Assembly: GCA_002314775.1 (NCBI GenBank)
Contig: DCHE01000088.1
Coordinates: 30,307-94,306 of the forward strand
DNA: 64,000 bases
Source: Lachnospiraceae bacterium UBA1760
GTDB lineage: Bacteria; Bacillota; Clostridia; Lachnospirales; Lachnospiraceae
Direction of reading: 5' to 3'
The notes under the pieces were generated by a model. That model was not told the DNA's origin and made no database searches. It saw only the letters and a program-made list of their open reading frames with translations. Positions within the stretch are counted from its first letter, which is position 1; each line of letters opens with the position of its first letter. Below are positions 43,655 to 54,100 of this stretch, in pieces. Position numbers and translations under genes: made by a program.

Positions 43655-45822
43655 TGAGAAAGAGTAGAATTATTATAAGTTTATTGCTTGCTGCTTCCCT
43701 CACATTTTCTTCCTGTGGGAAAAAGCCGAAGGAGGCACCAGAGCTTCTCGAGCCAGTATCGATGAACGAGTCCTATAGGACAGCCTGCTATGGAGATATT
43801 GGTGACTTTAACATTTATTATGGCGTTGTTACCAGTAAGGAGCACTGCCAGTTCTATGAGACCGCAAGCAGCATAAAGGATATAAAGGTAAAGCTTGGCG
43901 ATCACGTGAGTAAGGGTGATATTCTTGCAACCGCAGATGTAGAAAGTATAAATGAGCGGATTACTGAGCTTAATGATAAGATAAAATATGAGGATAAGCT
44001 ATATAGCTTAACGGATAAAAGATATAACACTGAGCTCTCAATTCTAGAGAGCAAAAGAAAGGCGGCAGAGACCGCAACCTCAAATGATGCCGATGCAAAT
44101 GATATTGATAAGGAAATAAGGGAACTTAAGGAGAATCACGACTACGAGCTGAAAAAGAGAAAGAGTGACAGAAGTGACTTGAACGAGGATATAAAGAAGC
44201 TTAAAACACTTTTAGCTGATGGTAACCTTGTTGCGACAGATTCAGGATATGTGAGCTTTGTTAAGGATATATCCACCTCGAATTACGTTCAGAGCTATGA
44301 GAATGTAGTTGTGATTTCAGACGAGTCTGAAAAATATATAGCTGTTATGAATGCGACAGTGGATCAGGAGCTTTTGAAGGATGCAAGGCTTGTCTGCACA
44401 TATTTTGGCGGAAAGAGGGTTGATCTTTCCGAATATGAATATTCACCAGAGGCAGTACTTAAGGCAGACAGTAACAAGCAAAAGCTTACCCTTAGAATGG
44501 CCGTGCCAGAGGAACTGAGTTCCCTTTCGAGTGGAGATACATTAGCTATCTATGTTTCAAAAAACTCTAAGGATAATATTCTTATGGTAGGAAATGATTC
44601 CATTATTGAGGATGATATTGGAAGCTTTGTATATGTAAAATCCGGAAACGAAAAGGTGGCAAGAAGAGTAGAAATAGGAGAAAAGGATGCCCTTAATTCA
44701 GAGATTATTTCGGGCATAAATGAAGGGGAGCAGATATATTATAATACTGAATATGCAATTCCGAGGGAATACACGACTTACTCTGTTTCAAGGACAGACT
44801 ATGTTCAGGAGCTTTCCCTGGATGAGAAGAAATATGCAGTTGTAAGCACAAACAGTGACACCTATTATTCGGACTATGAGGGCAGGGTTACGGATATTAA
44901 GGTCGCCAAAAATCAGGAGATAAAAAAGGGTGATTTAATCTTAAGGATTGATACTAACCAGGGAAGTGCTCATTTCACAGAGATGAAAAAGAATATAGAA
45001 AGCTATAAGGAGAGTCATAAAAAGACTGTAAATGACAGAAACAGTAAAAAGAATGAGCTCACCCTGAAGCTTAGCCAGTTAACTGAGGGGACATTTGATT
45101 ATATTTCTGTTAAGTGTGAACTTGAATTACTCAAGCTTGATATCGAAATTGAGGCAGCAGAGTATAGCTATCAGATAAAAAAGCTGGAGAAGGAATATGA
45201 TAAGGCCATGAAGAATAATGATGGTAAGGGCATTATCAGTATTTTTGCCAAGTCTGATGGCAAGGTCAGTGTACTTAGTGTAACTGATGGAAAGTATGTA
45301 AGTGCTGGAACTCTTCTTGCTAAGGTAGCCAAGGAGGGAGACAGAAAGCTCCTTATTGCAAGTAGCGAGTATGGCTCGATTGTGGGGGCAAAGGTTAATA
45401 TAATAAGTAAAAAATATGAGCTTGTTGATACAACAACAATTTATGGAATCTCGTCAAACGAGACTAATTATACGACAGAAAGAAATGGCAAAATATATAT
45501 TACCGTTAGTCATAATGCGGGCGAAGGAGGATTTGCTGATTTAAAAGAGGGAGATTTGATGTCTTCTTTGAAGCAGTACAAGCTTATGCTCGGAATTATC
45601 GATATAAAGGATGTTATTGTCATACCAAGGGACTTAGTTCACATAGAAACAGATACCACCAAGGTGGGAGATAACAAGCTGTACTTTGTGTGGAAGCTAA
45701 AGGATGACCAGGTGGTGAAGCAATACATAAGAGTCGCTCCGACCATTGTGTCAGATATGAAGCAGTATTACGTGACCTATGGACTAGAAGAGGGTGATGT
45801 AATAGCGGGGGAGGCAGAATAA
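43654..45822 (+). CDS. lipoprotein with two HlyD-like modules
   Basis: A 722-aa predicted lipoprotein (lipobox T-F-S-S-C, Cys at ~20). It contains two adaptor-like units in tandem. The first has V-K-L-G-D-H-V-S-K-G-D-I-L-A-T near residues 78-92. The second has V-A-K-N-Q-E-I-K-K-G-D-L-I-L-R near 418-432. Each is followed by a charged coiled coil and barrel-like domains. The GTG start overlaps the upstream stop. It looks like an internal duplication of an adaptor fold, making the external part of the exporter. Confidence 0.8.
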   Translation: MRKSRIIISLLLAASLTFSSCGKKPKEAPELLEPVSMNESYRTACYGDIGDFNIYYGVVTSKEHCQFYETASSIKDIKVKLGDHVSKGDILATADVESINERITELNDKIKYEDKLYSLTDKRYNTELSILESKRKAAETATSNDADANDIDKEIRELKENHDYELKKRKSDRSDLNEDIKKLKTLLADGNLVATDSGYVSFVKDISTSNYVQSYENVVVISDESEKYIAVMNATVDQELLKDARLVCTYFGGKRVDLSEYEYSPEAVLKADSNKQKLTLRMAVPEELSSLSSGDTLAIYVSKNSKDNILMVGNDSIIEDDIGSFVYVKSGNEKVARRVEIGEKDALNSEIISGINEGEQIYYNTEYAIPREYTTYSVSRTDYVQELSLDEKKYAVVSTNSDTYYSDYEGRVTDIKVAKNQEIKKGDLILRIDTNQGSAHFTEMKKNIESYKESHKKTVNDRNSKKNELTLKLSQLTEGTFDYISVKCELELLKLDIEIEAAEYSYQIKKLEKEYDKAMKNNDGKGIISIFAKSDGKVSVLSVTDGKYVSAGTLLAKVAKEGDRKLLIASSEYGSIVGAKVNIISKKYELVDTTTIYGISSNETNYTTERNGKIYITVSHNAGEGGFADLKEGDLMSSLKQYKLMLGIIDIKDVIVIPRDLVHIETDTTKVGDNKLYFVWKLKDDQVVKQYIRVAPTIVSDMKQYYVTYGLEEGDVIAGEAE

Positions 45823-45823
45823 T

Positions 45824-48628
45824 TTGTTTAAATTAATCTATAATAAAATTAAAAATAAAAAATGGCTCTCCTTCTCACTGATTTTGGGAATTGCATTTCT
45901 TGTTGCAGTATTTGCCTCGAAGCCAATGTTTAAGAGTGGCGCAATGGATGTGACACTAAGAACATATTTTACGGACTATATTGAGGAGAATAATAAGTAT
46001 CCAACAATTATTGGAAGAAAGGATGCAGTAAGCGCTGATTACGAGGAGGGAATCGATAAGATTCTAACCAGCCTGAATGGCTATGAGGAAACCTGGAAGA
46101 AATATCTTAATAGGCAGAGGGTGATTTCTTCCCAGACAGTAATATCAACAGGCCAGTTTAGTGTTAAAACCAGCTACGAGGATAAGTCTATGTTTCTGAG
46201 ACTAAACTATATGGATGACCTTGACAGTCATTCGTCGGTTGCTGGTGGTGAGGAAAAACAAGGGATGCTTGATGGAGCATATCCGGTTCTAATCTCAGAG
46301 AGAACCATGGATTATAACAAGCTTGTACTGGGTGAGAAAATCTATGTGAATGACCTCCTTGATTCTTCCGGTGAGAAGCTTACCCTCTATGTCGCAGGTG
46401 TAATAAAGGAGAGTGATGTCACAGATTTATACTGGTGCAATACTCTTTATGATTATGACAGGGATGTTTTTCTTGATAAGGACAGCTTCAATGAAATAAT
46501 TAAGAACTATTCGGTTGCGAGTGTGAGCTATGTCCATAATGTGGTGCTTGATTATCATTCCATAAACAGTCAGAACATAGCAGATGTCAGATACTATATA
46601 GAAGAGTTTGTGAAGAAGGACGAATGCTTCACGTATAGCTTTGAAAATATACTGACAGACTACTTCGAGATGGACAGGAAGGTAGATACACTTATCTATG
46701 TCATGGCACTGCCAATTCTTATGCTAACCTTAGCCTTCATTTATATGGTTTCGGGTAAGATAATTGAGTCGGAAACTGAAGAGATAGCAATGCTAAGGAG
46801 CAGGGGACTCAGCCGTTTTGAGATAATAAAGATGTATATCTTAGAATCACTTATTCTTGGAGTGATAGGATATGCTATTGGAATTCCACTTGGAATGCTA
46901 CTCTGTTTTATCGCAGGCAATACGACGGACTTTTTGACCTACGAGAGAGAGTATATAATTGCATATGCCTTTAATCCATTGATGCTTATGTACGGAATCG
47001 TAGCAGTAGCCATAGCAACGCTGTTCATAGTTCTTCCGATAATACCTTACTCTGATTTGACGGTTGCAAGCAGGGTCAATAAATACGAGGCTAAAAGCAA
47101 GACCTTCTGGGAGAAGTATTACCTTGATATTGTGCTGCTTATCATTTCGGTCTATCTGCTTATCAATTACAACAGGCAGGTTGATTCCATAAGAATAAGC
47201 ACGATGTTTGACGGCAAACTGGATCCGGTAATCTTTATTGACGTAATATTATTCATTATTTCGGCAGGCATGCTTTCGCTCAGAGTATTGCAGCTACTGG
47301 TTCGATTTATATATAAGGTGGGTAAAAAGAGGTGGAAGCTTAATACCTACACTGCATTCTTGCAGATAACACGTACCTTCTCAAAGCAGGTATTTATTTC
47401 ATTATTTCTGATTCTTACAATTGCTATGGGTGTGTTTGACTCGAGTCAGGCAAGAACCATAAGTAAGAACCATCAGGAGAGGATAGCCTACGAGAATGGT
47501 GCAGATGTAAGGTTCTCTGAAAAGTGGTCCAAGAAGACCATGATAAGTAAGGAAAATGGAAACGAATACGAATATGTCGAGCCGGATTATGGAAAGTATT
47601 CGATAGTATTATCTGATATATGTGAAAGCTATACCAGAGTGATTGAGAGGGATAACCTCATTGCAAAGAAGAATCAGACAAGTATCGATAATTGCAAAAT
47701 TATCGGAATTAATACCAAGGAATTTGGTGAGACAGCAGCACTTTCTGATGAGTTTAATATGGATACTCATTGGTACAGCTATCTTAATACCTTGTCACAG
47801 AAGCCGGAGGGAATAATCATTTCAAAAAATCTGGCTGAGGCCTTAGGGGTAAATAAGGGCGAGATGATACAGGTAGTGCTAAAGAATGAGGACCCTGCAG
47901 ATGTGAGTAAGAATCGTGGAGTTCTGAGCGGAAATATTTGCGAGATAGTGGATGACTGGCCAGGGTATGATAAGTATTATTATGAGGATGGCAAGGAGAA
48001 GGAAAACTATCTTATTATTGCCAATTATTCGATGGTTATTGAGAAGTTCAGGATGCTTCCATATAGTATCTGGGCAAGACTTAAGGCTGGACACACAGTG
48101 GAGGAGCTTAAGAGTAAGCTTTCTGAAGCTGGAATTATTTCCTATCAGTTTGCTTCAACCTATGAGGAGATTCTAAAGGTTAAAAATTCACCATTTGTAC
48201 AGACTACAAATGGTATGTTTACCCTTGGTTTTATTGTTACGCTTCTTTTATGCATGGTTGGATTCTTGATATACTGGATTGTCTCTATCGGAAAGAGAGA
48301 GCTTCAGTTCGGTATCTATAGAGCAATGGGTATGTCATTGAAGGAGATAAATGGAATGCTTATACTAGAGCACGTTTTCAGTACTCTGTTTTCAATAATT
48401 CTAGGAATAGGAGTAGGCGCTTTGGCAATGGTTCTTTTCTCGAAGCTTTACTCGCTGGTATATCTTCCAGAAAAGCATAATGTATCGATGGTTTTAGAAT
48501 GGCAGCCGGGCGATATGCTGAAGCTTCTTGCAATAGTAGGAATTCTTCTTGTGGTGTGCGCTATGATAATCAGAAGAAAGATAAAGAGTCTTAACATTAC
48601 TAAGGCACTTAAGCTTGGAGAGGAGTAG
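45824..48628 (+). CDS. FtsX-type ABC permease
   Basis: A 934-aa integral membrane protein starting with TTG behind GGGGGAGG. After the first helix (residues ~15-32) comes a large external domain (~35-285), a group of helices (~290-415), two more (~430-490), helix ~515-530, a second external domain (~535-785) and three final helices (~795-925). This doubled MacB/FtsX layout is typical of exporters or mechanotransmission systems such as those for lipoproteins and antimicrobial peptides. It is the only permease in the operon, so it should work with both ATPases or a mixed dimer. Confidence 0.83.
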   Translation: MFKLIYNKIKNKKWLSFSLILGIAFLVAVFASKPMFKSGAMDVTLRTYFTDYIEENNKYPTIIGRKDAVSADYEEGIDKILTSLNGYEETWKKYLNRQRVISSQTVISTGQFSVKTSYEDKSMFLRLNYMDDLDSHSSVAGGEEKQGMLDGAYPVLISERTMDYNKLVLGEKIYVNDLLDSSGEKLTLYVAGVIKESDVTDLYWCNTLYDYDRDVFLDKDSFNEIIKNYSVASVSYVHNVVLDYHSINSQNIADVRYYIEEFVKKDECFTYSFENILTDYFEMDRKVDTLIYVMALPILMLTLAFIYMVSGKIIESETEEIAMLRSRGLSRFEIIKMYILESLILGVIGYAIGIPLGMLLCFIAGNTTDFLTYEREYIIAYAFNPLMLMYGIVAVAIATLFIVLPIIPYSDLTVASRVNKYEAKSKTFWEKYYLDIVLLIISVYLLINYNRQVDSIRISTMFDGKLDPVIFIDVILFIISAGMLSLRVLQLLVRFIYKVGKKRWKLNTYTAFLQITRTFSKQVFISLFLILTIAMGVFDSSQARTISKNHQERIAYENGADVRFSEKWSKKTMISKENGNEYEYVEPDYGKYSIVLSDICESYTRVIERDNLIAKKNQTSIDNCKIIGINTKEFGETAALSDEFNMDTHWYSYLNTLSQKPEGIIISKNLAEALGVNKGEMIQVVLKNEDPADVSKNRGVLSGNICEIVDDWPGYDKYYYEDGKEKENYLIIANYSMVIEKFRMLPYSIWARLKAGHTVEELKSKLSEAGIISYQFASTYEEILKVKNSPFVQTTNGMFTLGFIVTLLLCMVGFLIYWIVSIGKRELQFGIYRAMGMSLKEINGMLILEHVFSTLFSIILGIGVGALAMVLFSKLYSLVYLPEKHNVSMVLEWQPGDMLKLLAIVGILLVVCAMIIRRKIKSLNITKALKLGEE

Positions 48629-48635
48629 TACTTTG

Positions 48636-49325
48636 ATGGATAACTTAGAGAATTTGATTGAAGTAAGAGAAGTATCAAGATGCTTCAAAACCGGAAAAGA
48701 GGATTTCTACGCCTTGAGAAATGTGAATATAAGTGTGAAAAAGGGTGAACTGACCATGCTTAAGGGTAGATCGGGTAGTGGAAAGACTACACTCTTAAAT
48801 ATTATAAGTGCCTTGGATGAGCCGACAACCGGAGATGTAATATTTGATGGGAAAAGCTACAGCGGGCTCTCTGAAAAGGAGAAGGAGAGCTTAAGAAGGT
48901 ACAGGATGGGATTTGTATTTCAGTCTCTTGCACTTGTACCGTTTATGAATTCCTATGAGAATGTCGACTTTGGTCTAAGACTTGCAGGAGTTAAGGATGC
49001 GAAGGAAAGGGATCAAAGGATAAAAAAGGTGCTTTCCATGGTTGGTATGAGTGACAGAAGCGAGCATATGCCGATTCAGATGTCCGGAGGAGAGCAGCAG
49101 AGAATAGCAATAGCGAGGGCAATAGCCCACAAGCCAGATGTTCTTATTGCAGATGAGCCAACAGGAGCACTTGATACAGAAAATGGACTTATTGTAATGA
49201 AGCTTTTTCAGGAACTGACAAAGGCTGAGGGAATTACCATAGTAATGACCAGCCATGACCCAAACCTGATTGAACTGTGTAACAATGTCTATGAGATGGA
49301 GGGAGGTGTTCTTTCTGAGGTCTGA
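48636..49325 (+). CDS. MacB/LolD-type ABC ATPase 1
   Basis: A 229-aa ATPase: Walker A G-R-S-G-S-G-K-T-T near residue 47, signature M-S-G-G-E-Q-Q-R near 148, and Walker B V-L-I-A-D-E-P near 170. It is the short LolD/MacB type that pairs with FtsX permeases. ATG 48636 follows GGAGAGGAG by normal spacing; the frame is open seven codons upstream. The 3' end overlaps the next gene's start region. Confidence 0.9.
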   Translation: MDNLENLIEVREVSRCFKTGKEDFYALRNVNISVKKGELTMLKGRSGSGKTTLLNIISALDEPTTGDVIFDGKSYSGLSEKEKESLRRYRMGFVFQSLALVPFMNSYENVDFGLRLAGVKDAKERDQRIKKVLSMVGMSDRSEHMPIQMSGGEQQRIAIARAIAHKPDVLIADEPTGALDTENGLIVMKLFQELTKAEGITIVMTSHDPNLIELCNNVYEMEGGVLSEV

Positions 49326-50250
49326 TGATAATATAAATAATAATGATGAAATAAATATTAATGACACAGAGGAGCCTCTCGTTTACTGTGACAACGTGGT
49401 GAAGCTTTTTAAGAAGGATAAGATTGAGGTTATGGCTCTTCAGGGACTGGATTTAACCATAAATAAAGGAGAGTTTATGGCTATAATCGGAAAGAGTGGC
49501 AGCGGAAAAAGTACACTTCTAAATATGCTTGGCGGTTTGTGCAGACCTTCTGCTGGCGAGGTTATGATGGATGGAATTAACCTTAACACCTGCACAGAAA
49601 AGGAGCTTGTTAATTACAGAAAGAAAACAGTAGGCTTTGTGTGGCAGAAGAGTGGAAGAAATCTGTTTAACTATCTGACTTCTGTAGAGAACATAGAGGC
49701 CGTAATGTGCTACAGTAACCTTAGTGCAAAGGAAAAGAGAGAGAAAGCCATAGAATTACTTGAGTTGGTTGGAATGTCTCACAAGAAGAATTCACTGCCT
49801 CAGGAGATGTCTGGTGGTGAGCAGCAGAGAGTTGCGATAGCCGTAGCTCTAGCAAATGACCCTAAGATTCTCCTTGCAGACGAACCGACAGGTGCTGTTG
49901 ACTCTGCGACCGCAAAGCATATTCTGACTCTTTTTAAAACACTTAACAGGGAGAAGAAAATCACGATAATCATAGTAACCCACGATATGAAGCTTGCCTC
50001 CCAGGTTGACAGAATAGTAATGATAGCTGACGGAAAAATCAGTACTGAAAAGCTTATGAGAGAGCAGTACAGAGAGACTATGGAATTACTTGGAGAGACA
50101 GATATATCAAGCCATGAGGAGTATTCTATCTTAGACAAAGCCAACAGAATAAAGCTGGATGATGAGATACTTAAGGAGGCTGGAATAGACTCGAAGAAGG
50201 TAAGAATTAAGGTAGAGGATGGAAGGGTGATTATTCTTCCAGAGAAGTAG
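49306..50250 (+). CDS. MacB/LolD-type ABC ATPase 2
   Basis: Second ATPase of the exporter, about 314 aa: Walker A G-K-S-G-S-G-K-S-T near 63, M-S-G-G-E-Q-Q-R near 167, Walker B I-L-L-A-D-E-P near 187. The last ~70 residues extend beyond the usual end and hold a charged, helical tail. The start is uncertain: GTG 49306 is inside the GGAGGGAGG, an ATG at 49291 has no ribosome site, and the CTG at 49315 has ideal spacing. All overlap the previous gene. Confidence 0.87.
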   Translation: MFFLRSDDNINNNDEININDTEEPLVYCDNVVKLFKKDKIEVMALQGLDLTINKGEFMAIIGKSGSGKSTLLNMLGGLCRPSAGEVMMDGINLNTCTEKELVNYRKKTVGFVWQKSGRNLFNYLTSVENIEAVMCYSNLSAKEKREKAIELLELVGMSHKKNSLPQEMSGGEQQRVAIAVALANDPKILLADEPTGAVDSATAKHILTLFKTLNREKKITIIIVTHDMKLASQVDRIVMIADGKISTEKLMREQYRETMELLGETDISSHEEYSILDKANRIKLDDEILKEAGIDSKKVRIKVEDGRVIILPEK

Positions 50251-50336
50251 CCAGGTATTAAAGGTTATAAAAAATAATACATTTGTTATAATATGAATAA
50301 AGAAATATAAGCTAAGTAAGTATAATGATAATAAAG

Positions 50337-50371
50337 ACACGCAAAGAACGAAAGTTTTTTGCGTGTTTTTC
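50337..50371 (+). terminator. terminator after the ABC operon
   Basis: ACACGCAAAGAAC, GAAA tetraloop, GTTTTTTGCGTGT, then TTTTC: a 13-bp stem. Confidence 0.88.
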
Positions 50372-50465
50372 TATGAATATCTATCAAATTATGCTAGAAT
50401 AAAAAAGGTATGGGTTGATGACTAAGCACTTAACACTCATATAGTAAAAAGATGGAGCGTATGAT

Positions 50466-51929
50466 ATGAAAAAGCATATTATTTCCTTTCTTTCAGTAAT
50501 AATTATTGTGTCACTGGCAGTTTTTGGATATATATATAAGGCATCGCATATATACAGAATATATTTCAGTTATTTTGAGGATGAGGATTGTGGAGTTATC
50601 GTTAACCCGGAGGATGCTTCGGTAATTGAAGTAAAGGCTGTTGAAACAGAGGGCCGAAGGGGATGTATAGAGCTTTCAGGTAAGAAGGCTGGCAAAACGA
50701 ATATCACCCTGCAGTATGTAGATGAGGCGGGAAGGCCTACAGGTAATTCTGAGACAATTTATGATATAGTTGTCACTAAGAATAGATGCATTTATTATGT
50801 CACAAGAACCAATGTCAATGGCTGGCAGAGCATTGTAGTTGGCTTCGCAGTGATATTTACTGCGTTTTCTGTAAGTACCTTCTTAAGCTTTTTTAAGCTC
50901 CAGAAAAATAAGGTATATGATTATAAGGTTATATTTACATTTTTCTTATTTCTGATGAGCCTGATTTTTGCTGGAATTTTTATGTTTGTAAGCTATATTT
51001 CAATTAAGAATAATGCGGATATTACTCCTTACTCCGTACTGGGAAGAGTTAGATCAACATTCTTTTTCCTGGATGTTCTAATGATGCCATTTACTATAAT
51101 ATTCTCTGTAGCGATTGGTGTGAGCAATCTCTCACTTATTAGGCATGAGGGGGTTAAGCCTGTAAATATGCTAGGCGTATTTTTGGGAGGAATACTTACT
51201 CTTTCGGCAGTTCTTAGTGTATGGCTTTTTGTTAAACTGTATTCGGAAACAGAGATAATTATTGCTACAATAATTAATGTTTTCATCTTTGCACTTATTG
51301 CAGGACAGGTTCTTCTTCTCGCAATATGTATCTGTGCTTTTATCTGTTTAAAGAAAAAGCATGAATATGATATGGACTATATTATTATTCTTGGCTGTGG
51401 AATAAGGAAGGATGGAAGCCTGTATCCTCTGCTTAAGGGAAGAGCAGACAAGGCCATTTCCTTCTACAGGGAGCAGGAGAGGGAAACTGGGAAAAAGCTT
51501 TATCTTGTACCGTCTGGCGGAAAGGGCAGTGATGAGATAATGGCTGAGGGAGAAGCGATTAAGAATTACCTTATGGAACAAGGTATTCCTGAAAATCAGA
51601 TTCTCGCTGAGACCGAGTCAACAACCACAATGGAAAATATGCTTTTTTCAAAGAAGCTTATTGATGAGAATATCGAGAACGCAAAGGGACTTTATTCGAC
51701 TACCAATTATCACGTGTTCAGAGCAGGCCTGTTTGCAAAGAAGGCAGGACTTGACTGTGGAGGTATCGGAAGTAAAACCAAGTGGTATTTCTGGCCAAAT
51801 GCATTTCTTAGGGAGATGGCTGGAATTCTGACCACCTATTGGAAGCAGGTGATGATTCTTTTTGTTTTCCTCATAGCAATGGCTTTGTTTATGTCTAATT
51901 TTACCGATATGGTAAATATGATTAAATAG
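50466..51929 (+). CDS. ElyC/SanA/YdcF (DUF218) membrane protein
   Basis: A 487-aa membrane protein. One N-terminal helix (residues ~5-24), an external domain (~30-120, with an Ig-like V-N-P-E-D-A-S-V-I-E-V-K pattern), then five to six helices (~122-295), a cytosolic or external DUF218 domain (~300-450, opening Y-I-I-I-L-G-C-G-I-R-K-D-G and including L-A-E-T-E-S-T-T-T-M-E-N), and a final helix. DUF218 proteins such as ElyC and SanA act in envelope integrity and undecaprenyl-lipid supply. Exact function unknown. Confidence 0.82.
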   Translation: MKKHIISFLSVIIIVSLAVFGYIYKASHIYRIYFSYFEDEDCGVIVNPEDASVIEVKAVETEGRRGCIELSGKKAGKTNITLQYVDEAGRPTGNSETIYDIVVTKNRCIYYVTRTNVNGWQSIVVGFAVIFTAFSVSTFLSFFKLQKNKVYDYKVIFTFFLFLMSLIFAGIFMFVSYISIKNNADITPYSVLGRVRSTFFFLDVLMMPFTIIFSVAIGVSNLSLIRHEGVKPVNMLGVFLGGILTLSAVLSVWLFVKLYSETEIIIATIINVFIFALIAGQVLLLAICICAFICLKKKHEYDMDYIIILGCGIRKDGSLYPLLKGRADKAISFYREQERETGKKLYLVPSGGKGSDEIMAEGEAIKNYLMEQGIPENQILAETESTTTMENMLFSKKLIDENIENAKGLYSTTNYHVFRAGLFAKKAGLDCGGIGSKTKWYFWPNAFLREMAGILTTYWKQVMILFVFLIAMALFMSNFTDMVNMIK

Positions 51930-51964
51930 ATTAATTATAATAATTATTAGTTGGGAGGTATTTC

Positions 51965-53077
51965 ATGGATAATAACCAGATAAAACAGTTTGGAAGTAAG
52001 GTTAAGGAACAGATTAGCGATGTTTCAAAGATAAAGGAAGAACCTAAATTTGACCTTCTTCTCGAGGAGGAGAAGAATGATTATGAGAGCTTTAAGCTTC
52101 TTTCTGAGAGAATGGAAAAGGAAGAGAAAGGAACTAAATTCTTTGAGGCTATCAGAGAGAGTCTTGGTGAGGCCAGTGAGCTTTTAAATCCGGAGAGTGG
52201 TGTGTCACCACTCACAATTGAGGCCAAGATGACAGAGCTTATTGAAGTGGTTCAGACCTATATTGAAAAGAGTTTAAAGAGAACGGAAACAACGGAAACT
52301 CCAGTTTCAAGAGTCAGACTTGCAAGAGATGTTGAGAAGGTTGCATTTGGAAGAAAAATGCTTGTTGAGAGCAGAAGAAAGCAGGCACTCAGTCTTTTCT
52401 ATAACTCAGACTATCCAGAGTTCATATCTAGCATAAAGAAAAAGAGAAGCTTTTCTCAGGCTTCAATATGTGAATACTTTGATAATAAGGACTATTCGTC
52501 ACTCAATGAAGAAGAGGTTATAAATGAGCTTGAGATGATGCTTGTATTATTTACCATGTATCGAATTGTGAAAGAGGACGAGTCAATAAAGGATATTCTT
52601 GACAAAATCAATAAGAGTGCAGGAAATGCAGCAAAGAGGCTCATTGTAGCAAATAAGGAAATTGTATTTGGAACCTTGATGAAGCTTATGGCAATGGTTG
52701 CAATAAGCTACATAGAAGAGCTTGATACCTGTATTCAGCTTGCTCCAGTAGATGCAACTGAGAATGAGAAGAAGGATTATACAGTCTTTCTCTCAAAGTA
52801 TACAAAGGTTGGATTCTATATGGCATCGGTAATTGATTTCTGTAATTATATTCAGGAGGACATCGGAAAAGAAGAGTTCTCTAAAATGAGAGAAGAGCTT
52901 ATTGAGGATGACGAGGAGATTGAAGATTATGACAGGATCAGAGGAATAGTAATGCATTCTATAGAGCTTAGAAATAAAAAGGTTGAGATTAACGATTCTA
53001 AGCTTAAGTATTACGATGATTTTATTTTAGAGGATTTAAGGTCAAAAATCGCTGCAGGATTTATGGGTAATAATTAA
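51965..53077 (+). CDS. uncharacterised acidic helical protein
   Basis: A 370-aa soluble protein rich in Glu and Lys, with no signal peptide or membrane helix apart from a mildly hydrophobic stretch near residues 235-245. Predicted to be mostly helical from its pattern. I do not recognise a family. GGGAGG lies eight bases before the ATG. The acetyltransferase-like gene follows 12 bases later, so they probably form an operon. Confidence 0.75.
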   Translation: MDNNQIKQFGSKVKEQISDVSKIKEEPKFDLLLEEEKNDYESFKLLSERMEKEEKGTKFFEAIRESLGEASELLNPESGVSPLTIEAKMTELIEVVQTYIEKSLKRTETTETPVSRVRLARDVEKVAFGRKMLVESRRKQALSLFYNSDYPEFISSIKKKRSFSQASICEYFDNKDYSSLNEEEVINELEMMLVLFTMYRIVKEDESIKDILDKINKSAGNAAKRLIVANKEIVFGTLMKLMAMVAISYIEELDTCIQLAPVDATENEKKDYTVFLSKYTKVGFYMASVIDFCNYIQEDIGKEEFSKMREELIEDDEEIEDYDRIRGIVMHSIELRNKKVEINDSKLKYYDDFILEDLRSKIAAGFMGNN

Positions 53078-53089
53078 GGAGGAAGTAAA

Positions 53090-53932
53090 ATGAAGTACAA
53101 TGTAATAACAGATAAAGATGAGATACTTCAGTATGATTTCTTTCCTGCTGGAGTTATGAAGTCTATTGAGAAGAGAAAGCCTACAGTAATCTGGGCTTAT
53201 GATGGTGATGAGCCTGTGGCAATGGCACTTTATTCACAGAATGGCACAGAACATGATAAGGAGGTAATCTTTGAGTATATATTCACACTCGAGGATTACA
53301 GAAATATGGGAGTTTCAGCGCTTCTTGTAGAGTATGCCGAGGATATGTTCAGTGTGCAGGGGATAGAAGCTGTAACTGCTGCATTTCCAGATTCTATTGA
53401 TGACAGCATGAGAAGAGTTGTCGAAGATTATGTGTTAGCAATAGGCTTTGAGCAGAAGCTTACAGACTGTTCTCTGATGGAATATAGTATGGATAAGGTT
53501 CGTACAGAAAAACTCAAAAAGTATGTAGGATTACTGAAGGGAAGAGGCGAAAGGGTTACCCCTGCTCTGGTAAATAGACTGTTCGATATGGGACTTCAGA
53601 TGCCGGATTCGGTAAAGGGGTATCTTATTCAGGAAAAGGCAAATCAGCTAAGCAGGATAATACGTACCAAAGAGAGGCTTGAGACAGCGGTACTTTGTGA
53701 GGACAAGGAAGAGGCTGATATATTCATTAGTATGTTATATCTGAGTAAGGATAAAAATGCCCAGAAGGCGCTTGTAGCTCTGCTTTCGGATGTAATTTAT
53801 TCGGATGAAATTAAGATAAATAACGATAAGGCAAAGGTTTATGCATCAGAAAAAATGCAGATGGTTTATTACTATCTTTTTGGTGAGCCTGACAAGAGAC
53901 TTAGAATAAAGAAGTATACTAAAGAACTGTAG
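53090..53932 (+). CDS. GNAT-like protein with helical C-terminal domain
   Basis: A 280-aa protein. Residues ~1-135 fit a GNAT fold: strand V-I-W-A-Y-D-G-D-E-P-V-A-M-A near 35-48 and a loop Y-R-N-M-G-V-S-A-L-L near 72-81. That loop departs from the usual R/Q-x-x-G-x-G/A acetyl-CoA motif. Residues ~150-280 are helical and of unknown function. Activity is uncertain. AGGAGG precedes the start. Confidence 0.72.
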   Translation: MKYNVITDKDEILQYDFFPAGVMKSIEKRKPTVIWAYDGDEPVAMALYSQNGTEHDKEVIFEYIFTLEDYRNMGVSALLVEYAEDMFSVQGIEAVTAAFPDSIDDSMRRVVEDYVLAIGFEQKLTDCSLMEYSMDKVRTEKLKKYVGLLKGRGERVTPALVNRLFDMGLQMPDSVKGYLIQEKANQLSRIIRTKERLETAVLCEDKEEADIFISMLYLSKDKNAQKALVALLSDVIYSDEIKINNDKAKVYASEKMQMVYYYLFGEPDKRLRIKKYTKEL

Positions 53933-53949
53933 ATATAATAGATGAAAAG

Positions 53950-53985
53950 GGGCAGTTTGTTCATTTTGAACAGACTGCTCTTTTT
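53950..53985 (+). terminator. terminator
   Basis: GGGCAGTTTGTTC pairs with GAACAGACTGCTC (with G-U pairs) across ATTTT, followed by five T. Confidence 0.88.
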
Positions 53986-54100
53986 CTTTAGTATAAATTT
54001 TTAATTGATATATTATGGAAAAAGGAATATAATTAACAAAAGTATGCACTTTTTTTATAGGATAAGATAGTTGAGTTTATATTAAAAGTAGGTGAATGCT

